Shown here piece by piece: positions 26,549 through 34,570 of a stretch of 64,000 nt of DNA (position 1 is its first letter; every line of letters begins with the position of its first letter). Position numbers and translations under genes: made by a program. The DNA is taken from NCBI RefSeq assembly GCF_036884255.1, contig NZ_CP145605.1, forward strand, positions 930,001 through 994,000, in the 5' to 3' direction. Under the pieces are notes generated by a model. That model worked only from the letters and a program-made list of their open reading frames with translations, ran no database searches and was not told the DNA's origin. The stretch is from Paenibacillus tundrae (GTDB lineage: Bacteria; Bacillota; Bacilli; Paenibacillales; Paenibacillaceae).

Positions 26549-27363
26549 GGTGTATCTTCACCTCCATGGATGTGGCGAATAAGAGCACGTTGCTGTAGTA
26601 CAGATGGGGATACATGGCCCAGTTGGTTCAATAGCTCGATCTGGAAACTGCCAGGGCCCTGGCTTTCCGTACGATCTGCAGCCATCTCAGCAGCAACACC
26701 GTAGAAGGCGAGAGCTTCTACCACACTATCCAGACGCTCCTTGTCGTCAGTCGCCACAGCTGCAAATGCGCCAATTACAGCACTGAGCAGACATCCCGCA
26801 CCGGTAACTTGAGTTAAGAGGACGTGACCGTTGCTCACGAGATAGGTCAGATGTCCATTCGTAATGACATCTTCGCGACCCGTGATCACAACGATACAGT
26901 TTAACTTTTGAGCTGCACGCTCAGCTATTCCGATTCGATCTCCTTCACCTTGTCCAGCATCTACACCTTTGCTATTCCAGTGCTCACCAATAACATTGGC
27001 GACTTCTGCCACATTGCCACGCAAGATCGTGAGACGTAGCTCACGAACGAGCATCTGAACCTGCTCAGAGCGATAAGATGTGGCACCAGCGCCAACAGGA
27101 TCAAGCACGACAGGGACTTGATGGGCGTTGGCAGATATACCAGCGAGCATGATGGACTGCACAACATCTGTATTAAGTGTGCCAATGTTGAGGACAACCG
27201 CGCCGGACATTTTCGCAACATCGGCAACCTCCTCGTGTGCATAAGCCATAAAAGGTGATGCTCCAAGTGCAAGCAAGCCATTGGCTACAAAGGGAGCTAC
27301 CACAATGTTGGTGATATTGTGCACTAACGGATTTTGAGTGCGTATACGTTCCAAGTAAGACAT
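26539..27363 (-). CDS. thiM: Hydroxyethylthiazole kinase
   Basis: 274 residues; phosphorylates hydroxyethylthiazole for thiamine salvage. Family marks: PLVHNITNIVVAPFVANGLLALGASPFM at the start, VVLDPVGAGAT, LRGNVAEVANV, ITGREDVI and the VTGAGCLLSAVIGAF active-site segment with Cys. First gene of thiM-thiD-thiE, behind a TPP riboswitch and its terminator. GGAGG is 7-8 bases from the ATG. The operon salvages pyrimidine and thiazole; no de novo thiC or thiG gene is present in the window. Confidence 0.94.
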   Translation of the reverse strand: MSYLERIRTQNPLVHNITNIVVAPFVANGLLALGASPFMAYAHEEVADVAKMSGAVVLNIGTLNTDVVQSIMLAGISANAHQVPVVLDPVGAGATSYRSEQVQMLVRELRLTILRGNVAEVANVIGEHWNSKGVDAGQGEGDRIGIAERAAQKLNCIVVITGREDVITNGHLTYLVSNGHVLLTQVTGAGCLLSAVIGAFAAVATDDKERLDSVVEALAFYGVAAEMAADRTESQGPGSFQIELLNQLGHVSPSVLQQRALIRHIHGGEDTPCV

Positions 27364-27487
27364 CTGTTTTCCTCCATAAATTCATTTTCATAACTCACTG
27401 GCATTTTCCCAGAATTACATGTAGGCAAGCGGCTGAGAAATGCTATATTCTGATCTGCGATGACTCATTTTTTATCCTGAAAAATGC

Positions 27488-27525
27488 AAAAAGCCCCGCC
27501 CATTTCCGGAGAAATGAGTGGGGCT
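27488..27525 (-). terminator. Terminator of the thiM leader (riboswitch expression platform)
   Basis: On the minus strand, AGCCCC..CATTTC / GAAATG..GGGGCT with a short loop and then five T, placed between the TPP aptamer and thiM. It fits a termination-type riboswitch. Confidence 0.85.
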
Positions 27526-27605
27526 GAAGATTCAATTCGCAATTGGTTTTCATCATCCATATTCTGTATGATGAAACGCATGATGTTTATTGAAAGGCCG
27601 CTCCA

Positions 27606-27685
27606 CTTCCCTCCGCTGGTATGATCCAGATCAGGTTCAAAGGGTCCGAAAGTTCATTCGTCTCAGCCGTCAGGCTCCCCCAGTG
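27606..27685 (-). ncRNA. TPP riboswitch upstream of thiM
   Basis: Read on the minus strand the THI element is complete: GGGGGAGCC, CTGAGA after the first arm, GGACCC, then the pyrophosphate-sensing CTGATC-TGGATCATACCAGCG and AGGGAAG. The order and spacing match the TPP aptamer. Binding of thiamine pyrophosphate should favour the terminator located 80 bases downstream and switch thiMDE off. Confidence 0.95.
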
Positions 27686-27823
27686 CATTGCTATATTCAG
27701 TTTTAGTACTTTTTGAACAGGTATTTATAGCTCCAGCATATATCACATGCAAGTCAGATGTAAAGAAGGGATGTGCCAGATTTCTGCTTCCGCTGAGCAG
27801 CAGGAATCTGATCTGAAACGTTG

Positions 27824-27852
27824 TTGTTCCCTACTTCCTAACCCGATATAAT
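27824..27852 (+). promoter_or_regulatory. Sigma-A promoter of the radical-SAM gene
   Basis: TTGTTC, 17-base spacer, perfect TATAAT. A strong non-terminator hairpin (CAGATT..CTGCT / AGCAG..AATCTG) lies just upstream at 27778-27812. Confidence 0.65.
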
Positions 27853-27889
27853 AGAGGTTGTTCCAAAAGAACACTTTAATCACGAACTA

Positions 27890-28837
27890 GTGAAAGTGTT
27901 ATCGTTATATCACCAAATGAAGGTGGGACGCTTTCCCTCCGGAGAAGAATGGGGATCCGAGTTGAAAACATTCAAGAAAGTCTACATCGAAATTACAAGC
28001 ATCTGTAACTTGGCGTGCAGCTTCTGTCCGCAGACCAAGCGTGCCAAAAATTTCATTGACCCTGACGTCTTTAATAATATACTGGATCAGATTAAGCCTC
28101 ATACCAAACACATATATCTTCACGTCAAAGGTGAGCCGTTACTGCATCCCAAAATCGATCTGCTGCTGGATTCTGCACACGAGAAGGGGTTCAAGGTTAA
28201 TATCACGACCAATGGTACGTTGCTGCCCAAGACACAGCATAAGCTGCTAGGTAAGCCAGCGTTACGTCAGATGAACTTTTCCTTGCACAGCTTCGACGGA
28301 CATGAAGGCTCGACAGACCGCGAAGGCTATTTGAATAATGTGTTGACCTTTGTTCGTGAAGCGGTGAAACATAATGTTATCATTTCATTCCGACTATGGA
28401 ACCTGACACAGGATAACTTTACGAATGCTCAGATGAACCGAAACCGGGAAACGCTTGAGGTGTTGGAGCGGGAGTTCGACTTGGATTTTCGGATCGAAGA
28501 AAAGGTCGTACCAGGTAGCGGTGTCAAAATCGCTCCGAATGTATACCTCAATCAAGATCATGAATTCCAGTGGCCAAGCTTGGATGCACCAGAGGATGAT
28601 GGCAAAGGCTTCTGTCACGCACTTCGTAGTCAAGCAGCCGTTTTGGTGGATGGCACGGTTGTACCGTGTTGCCTGGATGGCGAAGGTGTAATTAACTTAG
28701 GCAACGTACATGAGAAGTCATTCTCGGAGATCGTTGATGGGGAACGAGCCAATAACTTATTTTATGGATTCTCGAAGAGGCAGGCCGTTGAAGAATTGTG
28801 CCGCAAGTGTGGGTACCGCCAGCGGTTTGGCGCATAG
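27890..28837 (+). CDS. Radical SAM/SPASM-domain protein
   Basis: 315 residues if the GTG is used. The radical-SAM cluster motif is C39-x3-C43-x2-C46 (CNLACSFC), followed by the GEPLLHP motif of the SAM site. A C-terminal SPASM-like domain with Cys in GFCHALR, VVPCCLD and LCRKCGYR could hold an auxiliary iron-sulfur cluster. The substrate is unknown; such enzymes modify peptides, proteins or small molecules, and no precursor-peptide gene is adjacent. No good ribosome site precedes the GTG or the ATG nine codons on, so the start is uncertain. Confidence 0.82.
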   Translation: MKVLSLYHQMKVGRFPSGEEWGSELKTFKKVYIEITSICNLACSFCPQTKRAKNFIDPDVFNNILDQIKPHTKHIYLHVKGEPLLHPKIDLLLDSAHEKGFKVNITTNGTLLPKTQHKLLGKPALRQMNFSLHSFDGHEGSTDREGYLNNVLTFVREAVKHNVIISFRLWNLTQDNFTNAQMNRNRETLEVLEREFDLDFRIEEKVVPGSGVKIAPNVYLNQDHEFQWPSLDAPEDDGKGFCHALRSQAAVLVDGTVVPCCLDGEGVINLGNVHEKSFSEIVDGERANNLFYGFSKRQAVEELCRKCGYRQRFGA

Positions 28838-28873
28838 TTAGCATCGTTAGACATAACAAATAGTCCAATTGAG

Positions 28874-28908
28874 ATCACGTTATCTGGTTACAGATGGCGT
28901 GATTTTTT
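28874..28908 (+). terminator. Terminator after the radical-SAM gene
   Basis: ATCACG..TCTG / CAGA..CGTGAT stem with loop GTTA and six T. Confidence 0.85.
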
Positions 28909-29187
28909 GCTGTTTTTGCACAATGTTCATTTGTTCATCTGCCCTAAATAGAGCATATTCGAAGTTCAGAATAGCATACTGCCTGGGTATTCCAGTGTAC
29001 GAAATGTGCTGATAAGGAAGGCTCCAAGGCGAATACCAAGACATATCACCTAATGATTATTCTCGTTACATTCCTTATTTGGTAGGATCAAGATACGTTC
29101 CAAGCAGAGGTGCACATCTGGGGAACTGTGAGGACAAGCTTAGGCTTATGCGCCACCAATCCATATGAATAGAGGAGGACATGTTCG
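28909..29187. other. Gene-free interval before the pectate lyase gene
   Basis: About 280 bases. I see only the AGAGGAGGA ribosome site at its end; no convincing promoter, cre site or small gene. Confidence 0.4.
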
Positions 29188-29856
29188 ATGAAAAAATTGT
29201 TAACGGTGTTATTGTCGTTTGGTCTGGTCGCTTCCGTATTTGGGGCAATTCCTGCGTCTGCTGCTCCCGAGATTGTGAAGACAACCATCATTGTAGAGAA
29301 GGGCAAGACGTATGATGGAAAAGGAAAAAGCGTCGCTGCCGATCCGAATACACTTGGTGATGGTAGTCAAAAGGAAAATCAAAAGCCTATCTTTCGCCTT
29401 GAGGCAGGCGCTACATTGAAGAACGTAGTCATTGAAGCACCAGCAGCTGATGGCGTGCACTGTTATGGTAGTTGTAACATTGAGAATGTCACCTGGAAGG
29501 ATGTTGGAGAGGATGCATTGACTTTGAAATCATCAGGAACGGTGAACATTACGGGTGGAGCAGCTTACAAAGCATATGACAAAGTATTTCAGATGAATGC
29601 ATCCGGAACGATTAACATCAAAAATTTCAGAGCAGATGATATTGGCAAGCTCGTTCGTCAAAATGGAGGCACATCCTATGCCGTGACCATGAATGTGGAT
29701 AATTCGAACATTTCCAATGTGAAGGATTCCATTTTGCGAACAGACAGCGGCAGTACGAAGGGGAAAATTACGAACACCAGATATTCGAAGGTGCCTACGT
29801 TATTCAAAGGATTCTCGTCAGGCAATACAAGTCAATCAGGGAATACGCAGTATTAA
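29188..29856 (+). CDS. Secreted pectate lyase, family PL3
   Basis: 222 residues: Sec signal peptide (cleavage after PASAA) and a right-handed beta-helix of PL3 type. Diagnostic stretches are the [11 protein letters not shown] opening, [52 protein letters not shown] (calcium-binding acidic residues, paired Cys) and [10 protein letters not shown] with the catalytic basic residues. It cleaves polygalacturonate by beta-elimination outside the cell, pointing to growth on plant material. Similar in size to Bacillus PelC-type enzymes. Confidence 0.92.
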   Translation: MKKLLTVLLSFGLVASVFGAIPASAAPEIVKTTIIVEKGKTYDGKGKSVAADPNTLGDGSQKENQKPIFRLEAGATLKNVVIEAPAADGVHCYGSCNIENVTWKDVGEDALTLKSSGTVNITGGAAYKAYDKVFQMNASGTINIKNFRADDIGKLVRQNGGTSYAVTMNVDNSNISNVKDSILRTDSGSTKGKITNTRYSKVPTLFKGFSSGNTSQSGNTQY

Positions 29857-29870
29857 TGCAGCGAACAGAT

Positions 29871-29896
29871 AAAAGGCATCCCGCGGGATGCCTTTT
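29871..29896 (+). terminator. Terminator after the pectate lyase gene
   Basis: AAAAGGCATCCC / GGGATGCCTTTT with only GC between the arms. Confidence 0.8.
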
Positions 29897-29948
29897 CCTA
29901 TAGTTTCAGCTAGATGAGGTAGCATGCATGTCCATAAGGCTCCTACTT

Positions 29949-30902
29949 CTACTTTTCATCCGGCACGTTAACAAAGATACTTCCTTTGGATGGTACAGCG
30001 GCCCCTTCAGCTACCGATCCGGCTTTGTTGGTGACCGTATAAGAGGTTTCCTCGGCCATGAGTGAGTACTGGAATGACACGATCGTTTTACCAGCTAATG
30101 AAGGGCGTGTTCCAGCTTCGGCATATGGCTTCGTTTTGACGAAGAACAGATCACCAAGAGTCCCGGAACCGTTACCTATGTTTGCTTGCCATTTCAGGAA
30201 GGCCTGACCGTTTTTGACCTCATAATAACTGATTAGATCGTTGTTTTCGTTAATGAAGAATCGATCTTTTTTGCCTTGCTCAAATATATAGGCTGTGGTG
30301 GAGTCCACATCACCACGCTCTTCACGTAGCTCCAGACGAGGTTGTCCCAACTTCGAGAAACGTGGTAGATGAATTGCAGCCTCGCGCGCAGCCACGAGAT
30401 CATTGCCGTTATATGCTTTAACGAGGGCAGTATCCGTTTGATAGATGTAAGCTTCCTTCGAGGCCTGATTCCAACTAACCTGGGCGCCAAAGGCATCGCC
30501 AATGGCTCGGAGTGGAAGCATAGCTTTGCCATTGACCAGAATAGGAGCTGCTGCAAGTGTCGCTGTTTGACCATTTTTCGTTATCGTTTTGGTGTTAGGC
30601 GCAAGAATGTATTTGTCGCGATCGGTCTGGATACTAATTTCTTTAGTTTTGTTGTTATAGCCGAATGTATAGTTGCCCAAGAATTGAAGTTCGGTCAGTG
30701 CTACATAGGTGACACCTTGCCGAATGACGACGTCATAGGAAGCTGGGATGTTATTAATATACGCTGTGGGTTTGTGGTTGGTAGCTGCTTCTACGACGAT
30801 GGGTGACAGCAGTGCGGGTGCCGTACCTGCGGTGAGAATCGAAGCGGCAAGAATCATCTTCCATTTTTTTTGCTGCCAAACCGAGTGGATATTTTTCATC
30901 AT
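29949..30902 (-). CDS. Secreted copper-amine-oxidase-N domain protein
   Basis: 317 residues with signal peptide (cleavage near VVEAA) and a Cu_amine_oxidN1 domain: the INNIPASYDVVIRQGVTYVALTEL and ILVNGKAMLPLRAIGDAFGAQVSWNQASKEAYI repeats. The domain is very common in secreted Paenibacillus proteins and is thought to bind surfaces or other proteins, not copper. The C-terminal half is unknown and beta-rich. AAGGGAG lies 7 bases from the chosen ATG; the frame is open further upstream without a site. Confidence 0.82.
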   Translation of the reverse strand: MMKNIHSVWQQKKWKMILAASILTAGTAPALLSPIVVEAATNHKPTAYINNIPASYDVVIRQGVTYVALTELQFLGNYTFGYNNKTKEISIQTDRDKYILAPNTKTITKNGQTATLAAAPILVNGKAMLPLRAIGDAFGAQVSWNQASKEAYIYQTDTALVKAYNGNDLVAAREAAIHLPRFSKLGQPRLELREERGDVDSTTAYIFEQGKKDRFFINENNDLISYYEVKNGQAFLKWQANIGNGSGTLGDLFFVKTKPYAEAGTRPSLAGKTIVSFQYSLMAEETSYTVTNKAGSVAEGAAVPSKGSIFVNVPDEK

Positions 30903-31072
30903 AATCAATCTCCCTTCTAAGTGTACAGACGGAATATTTATCCCAAAAGTTTCATATAGTTGTAAATCACATCCTGTCATTAACCTAACGTATCTATAGC
31001 GAAACAATGCTCGCAGGTGGATTCAGACACTAGATTAGTAAGCGTACCAAGGTAGTTTTAGTGAACATAGCA

Positions 31073-31101
31073 TTGCTACAATTACCCATATAGTGTACAT
31101 T
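31073..31101 (+). promoter_or_regulatory. Promoter of the ykoEDC leader
   Basis: TTGCTA, 17-base spacer, TACATT; the expected start point falls about 13 bases before the TPP aptamer. Confidence 0.6.
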
Positions 31102-31120
31102 AAAGGCAATGAAATAAGTG

Positions 31121-31208
31121 AACCGGGTGCTCAATGAAGTTGGGCTGAGAGGGCGGCCTTATGCTGCTGACCGTAATATCTGATCTGGGTAATGCCAGCG
31201 TAGAGAAC
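31121..31208 (+). ncRNA. TPP riboswitch upstream of ykoEDC
   Basis: Plus-strand THI element: CGGGTGCTC, GGGCTGAGAGGG, GCTGACC, then CTGATCTGGGTAATGCCAGCG and TAGAGAAC, in the proper order. It controls the thiamine-precursor ECF transporter genes that follow. The first-arm sequence differs from the thiM copy, so the two are not a recent duplication. Confidence 0.95.
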
Positions 31209-31437
31209 ATAGAATCACAGTGAACAAGACGTTGAAAATAGCGTAATGAGTATCATTTCGAAGCCTAGTTATTTTGCAATCATCTATGGATGTACAATTT
31301 TGATCCTGTTTAAGAGGGTCACGGTAAACTTATGCAAAATATAATGACGGAATGTGAGTCCGATCATGAATGAAATGCGCTTATTATATTTTTTGGTACA
31401 TTGTCTACTGCTGATCACCATGACGATACGTAGGTCT

Positions 31438-31463
31438 GCCTGGAAACCGGGGAGGCTTTTTTT
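31438..31463 (+). terminator. Candidate riboswitch terminator of the ykoE leader
   Basis: GCCT..GG / CC..AGGC hairpin with a bulge, then seven T, 230 bases after the aptamer and 70 before ykoE. The weak stem makes it a candidate only. Confidence 0.45.
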
Positions 31464-31488
31464 GTGTTCTACCAATCTAGGACGTGGA

Positions 31489-31508
31489 GTTTTCGGACAC
31501 ACCCTAAA
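31489..31508 (-). repeat. Solo copy of the 23-kb repeat end
   Basis: Read on the minus strand TTTAGGGTGTGTCCGAAAAC, closely matching the ends of the element at 23154-23684 (TAGGGC.TGTCTGAAAAC). It sits in the ykoE leader between the T-run and the ribosome site. No partner end is seen nearby. Confidence 0.5.
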
Positions 31509-31534
31509 CAAGACAAAGGAAGGAAGTTGTTCAC

Positions 31535-32128
31535 ATGGGAAATGCAGTGCGCAGTAATAAGTTGAGGTTGACGGATATTTTGGTAACGATTGTGATTGCG
31601 GTTGTGTTTGGCGTGATCTACAAAATATGGGGGCCTACTTATGATCTAATGAAGCCTTTCGGAATACATGCCGAGCAGATGATTTATGGCATGTGGTTTA
31701 TGGCGGGAACCTTTGCATTTATTGTGATTCGCAAACCCGGCGTAGCGATCTTAGCCGAGGTTGCCGCAGCAACGGTAAGTGCTTTTCTGGGAAGTGAATG
31801 GGGCATGTCTACACTAGTCTATGGATTACTGCAGGGATTAGGTGCCGAGGTCTTCTTTGCAGTGTTTCGCTATCGCGTTGCAAACCTGATGGTAACTTGT
31901 TTAGCAGCAGTTGGTGCAGCGGCGGCTTCGCTTATACTGGATTACCAATATGGATACATCGATTCATTGTCGGCATGGAATTACACCTTGTTTATCGGTT
32001 TCCGCTTCCTTGGAAGTATTATCATTGCAGGAGTGTTTGCTTATTATCTGGCCAAAGCGCTAGAGCTTACAGGGGTAACACGTTCACTTCGGCCTGTATC
32101 GAAACAGGATTACGAGGCATTGGACTAA
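31535..32128 (+). CDS. ykoE: ECF transporter substrate-binding S component, thiamine/HMP
   Basis: 197-residue integral membrane protein with about five or six helices. It matches YkoE: KLRLTDILVTIVIAVVFGVIYKIWGP at the start, PFGIHAEQMIYGMWFMAG and the TVSAFLGSEWGMSTLVYGLLQGLGAEVFFA core. It binds hydroxymethylpyrimidine or thiamine outside and delivers it to the YkoD-YkoC energising module. Behind a TPP riboswitch; ykoD starts immediately after its stop codon. Confidence 0.92.
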   Translation: MGNAVRSNKLRLTDILVTIVIAVVFGVIYKIWGPTYDLMKPFGIHAEQMIYGMWFMAGTFAFIVIRKPGVAILAEVAAATVSAFLGSEWGMSTLVYGLLQGLGAEVFFAVFRYRVANLMVTCLAAVGAAAASLILDYQYGYIDSLSAWNYTLFIGFRFLGSIIIAGVFAYYLAKALELTGVTRSLRPVSKQDYEALD

Positions 32129-33685
32129 ATGCATGAAGAAGAGCGTTCACAGGTTGTAGGGGTAACCAATCTAAGATGTAAGTTCCCTGGAGAGCAGGCC
32201 GTGTTATTTCAAGGCTTGTCTCTCTCTATACGCCAGGGAGAAAAGGTACTGTTGCTTGGGCCGAGTGGCTCTGGCAAGTCAACATTATTGCAAATATTGA
32301 GTGGCATCATCCCGAATTCAGTAGAGATTCCGATGAAATGTGATGATATCCAGGTGCCGAAGCAAGCCGGGTTTGTTTTTCAGGATCCGGACACCCAGTT
32401 TTGCATGTCCTATACAGATGAAGAAATTGCCTTTGTGCTGGAGAACCGGAATATACCACGAGAACATATGCCTGAGCTGATTAGCCAATACCTGAACCAA
32501 GTGGGATTAAAGTTCGAACGGAATCGCCAATTGATCCACTCGATGTCCCAGGGCATGAAGCAACGTCTAGCTATGGCCTCCATGCTGGCGATGCAACCTG
32601 ATGTGCTGTTTCTAGATGAACCGACAGCATTGCTTGATGACGAGGGAACTACGCAAGTGTGGGATACGGTGAAGCAGATCATGCAGAACAAAACACTGAT
32701 TATTGTGGAACACAAAATTAATGAGATTGTGGAATTAGTTGATCGAATCATCGTGCTTTCACCAGACGGAAAGATTGTTGCGGACGACCGTGCAGAGCAG
32801 ATCTTTGCGAATTATCGTGAAATGCTGCGAGACTATGGGATTTGGTACCCAGGGGTATGGGATGAACAGGAACAAGAACATGGGCAAAATCAGAAACAAG
32901 AGCAAGGGTTGCATCGATCAAGTAATAGATTCGCATCAGAGGATCACCGAGTGATGACCGATACGGAAACCTGCAAGACAGGCTCCCTAACTGATCCAGT
33001 GAAGGTGAGTACACCGGAAGCAGAGCCTGCACTTGAGTTACAGCATTTCACCGGATGGCGAGGGAAAACGCCGTTTATTGAGATTGAACAGGCACAGGTG
33101 TGGCATGGGGATTGGATCGCGGTCGTTGGAGCCAACGGTGCTGGCAAAAGCTCTTTGTTATTAGCTCTCATGAATATATTGAAAACAACAGGTTATTATC
33201 GCGTAGAAGGGCAATTACCTGGTAAAACAGAGAAATTGGCTGATCATATTGCATTTGTATTCCAGAATCCAGAATTTCAATTTGTTGCTCATTCCGTTAA
33301 GGATGAAGTGGAATTTTCACTTCTGTCTGGAACGCTCTCTGCGGAAGAGCGGCATCAGCAGACGTATGCCATGCTGGAACAATTTAACCTGCAGGATTTA
33401 ACGGATCGACATCCGTATCAATTATCCATGGGACAGAAACGGCGGTTAAGTGTTGCTTCTGCTCTGGTACGTGAGCAACGTATTCTGTTGCTGGATGAAC
33501 CGACATTTGGTCAGGATGCCCGTAATACGTTTGCGATGTTATCACAACTGGAGCGACTACGTCGCCAAGGAACAGCAATCATTATGGTCACACATGATCG
33601 AGAAATTGTGAAGAGGTATTGCACACATGTCTGGACGATTGATAAGGGGAGGTTGACCGATGCAGATCTCGTTTCCACACCGTGA
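32129..33685 (+). CDS. ykoD: ECF transporter double ATPase
   Basis: 518 residues with two ABC ATPase domains in one chain. Walker A motifs at about 44-51 (GPSGSGKS) and 334-341 (GANGAGKS), Q-loops in FQDPDTQF and FQNPEFQF, signature segments SMSQGMKQR and LSMGQKRR, Walker B in VLFLDEPT and ILLLDEPT. A Gln/Glu-rich linker (about 250-265) joins the halves. The fused ATPase energises thiamine-precursor uptake with YkoE and YkoC. Overlaps ykoC by 26 bases. Confidence 0.92.
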   Translation: MHEEERSQVVGVTNLRCKFPGEQAVLFQGLSLSIRQGEKVLLLGPSGSGKSTLLQILSGIIPNSVEIPMKCDDIQVPKQAGFVFQDPDTQFCMSYTDEEIAFVLENRNIPREHMPELISQYLNQVGLKFERNRQLIHSMSQGMKQRLAMASMLAMQPDVLFLDEPTALLDDEGTTQVWDTVKQIMQNKTLIIVEHKINEIVELVDRIIVLSPDGKIVADDRAEQIFANYREMLRDYGIWYPGVWDEQEQEHGQNQKQEQGLHRSSNRFASEDHRVMTDTETCKTGSLTDPVKVSTPEAEPALELQHFTGWRGKTPFIEIEQAQVWHGDWIAVVGANGAGKSSLLLALMNILKTTGYYRVEGQLPGKTEKLADHIAFVFQNPEFQFVAHSVKDEVEFSLLSGTLSAEERHQQTYAMLEQFNLQDLTDRHPYQLSMGQKRRLSVASALVREQRILLLDEPTFGQDARNTFAMLSQLERLRRQGTAIIMVTHDREIVKRYCTHVWTIDKGRLTDADLVSTP

Positions 33686-34454
33686 AACCTGGCTCCATGC
33701 GGTCAACCCGGGTCTCAAGCTCGTTATTCTGACACTGATGTTTATTATGGTCATTCTCATACACAATCTGAATGTTATGGCTAATGTAGCGATTGTCATG
33801 CTGCTATTACTATGCTGGTCAGGTCACCCGTGGTATAGGCTGCTTTTGTACGCCTCGCCCTTCATCCTGGTGTTCATTTCTACTTCAACCGGGATGATGA
33901 TGTTTGGTACGGGGCAAACCACTTGGTTCCGCTCGGGACTTATTCATATTACAGAAGAAAGCTTCTATCGTGGGATGCATCTGGGGTTCCGTTCTTTAAG
34001 CATGGCAGCAGCCGGTTTGTTATTTGGACTTACGACCAAACCTGTTCGTTTATTCTATTCATTAATGCAGCAATGGCGTTTACCAGCCAAGTATGCGTAT
34101 AGCTTTCTTGCGGCGATGCGTATGATCCCGATTCTATTGGATGAGTTTCAGACGTTACGCTATGCCATTCGTATTCGAGGTACGAAGCAGCGTGGTTCTC
34201 GTTGGAACCTATATGGCACGTTGAAACGGTACGCCATTCCTCTACTCGCTCAGAGCATCCGTCGCGCGCAACGAATGGCGATTGCGATGGAGGCAAAAGG
34301 GTTCGCAGAAGGACAGCATCGTACCTATTACGTGCAGGTTGGTTACTCACGTGCGGATCTATGGTTCACATTGTATTATGTCATCATGTTATCCATCGCC
34401 TTTGCTTTGGGAATCCTGTACCCTTACCATCCTAATCTGGTGGACGTCAGATAG
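33660..34454 (+). CDS. ykoC: ECF transporter transmembrane T component
   Basis: 264 residues with an N-terminal HPGLKL-like motif (VNPGLKLVILTLMF) and about five helices. The cytoplasmic coupling helices carry the paired Ala-Arg-Gly signatures of EcfT: AIRIRGTKQRG and AMEAKGF. GGGGAGG precedes the ATG, inside the end of ykoD. Completes the ykoEDC set; ykoF, which heads the B. subtilis operon, is absent here. Confidence 0.9.
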   Translation: MQISFPHRETWLHAVNPGLKLVILTLMFIMVILIHNLNVMANVAIVMLLLLCWSGHPWYRLLLYASPFILVFISTSTGMMMFGTGQTTWFRSGLIHITEESFYRGMHLGFRSLSMAAAGLLFGLTTKPVRLFYSLMQQWRLPAKYAYSFLAAMRMIPILLDEFQTLRYAIRIRGTKQRGSRWNLYGTLKRYAIPLLAQSIRRAQRMAIAMEAKGFAEGQHRTYYVQVGYSRADLWFTLYYVIMLSIAFALGILYPYHPNLVDVR

Positions 34455-34570
34455 TACGAGAACAAGAGAATGCAAGTGAGCAGCGAAATTAATTTTGATT
34501 CAATGGGTAACTTTTCTTTGTTCAAAACGTCTTTAATGGAAATAACTTCTATTTGAGTGGAGTGAACATC

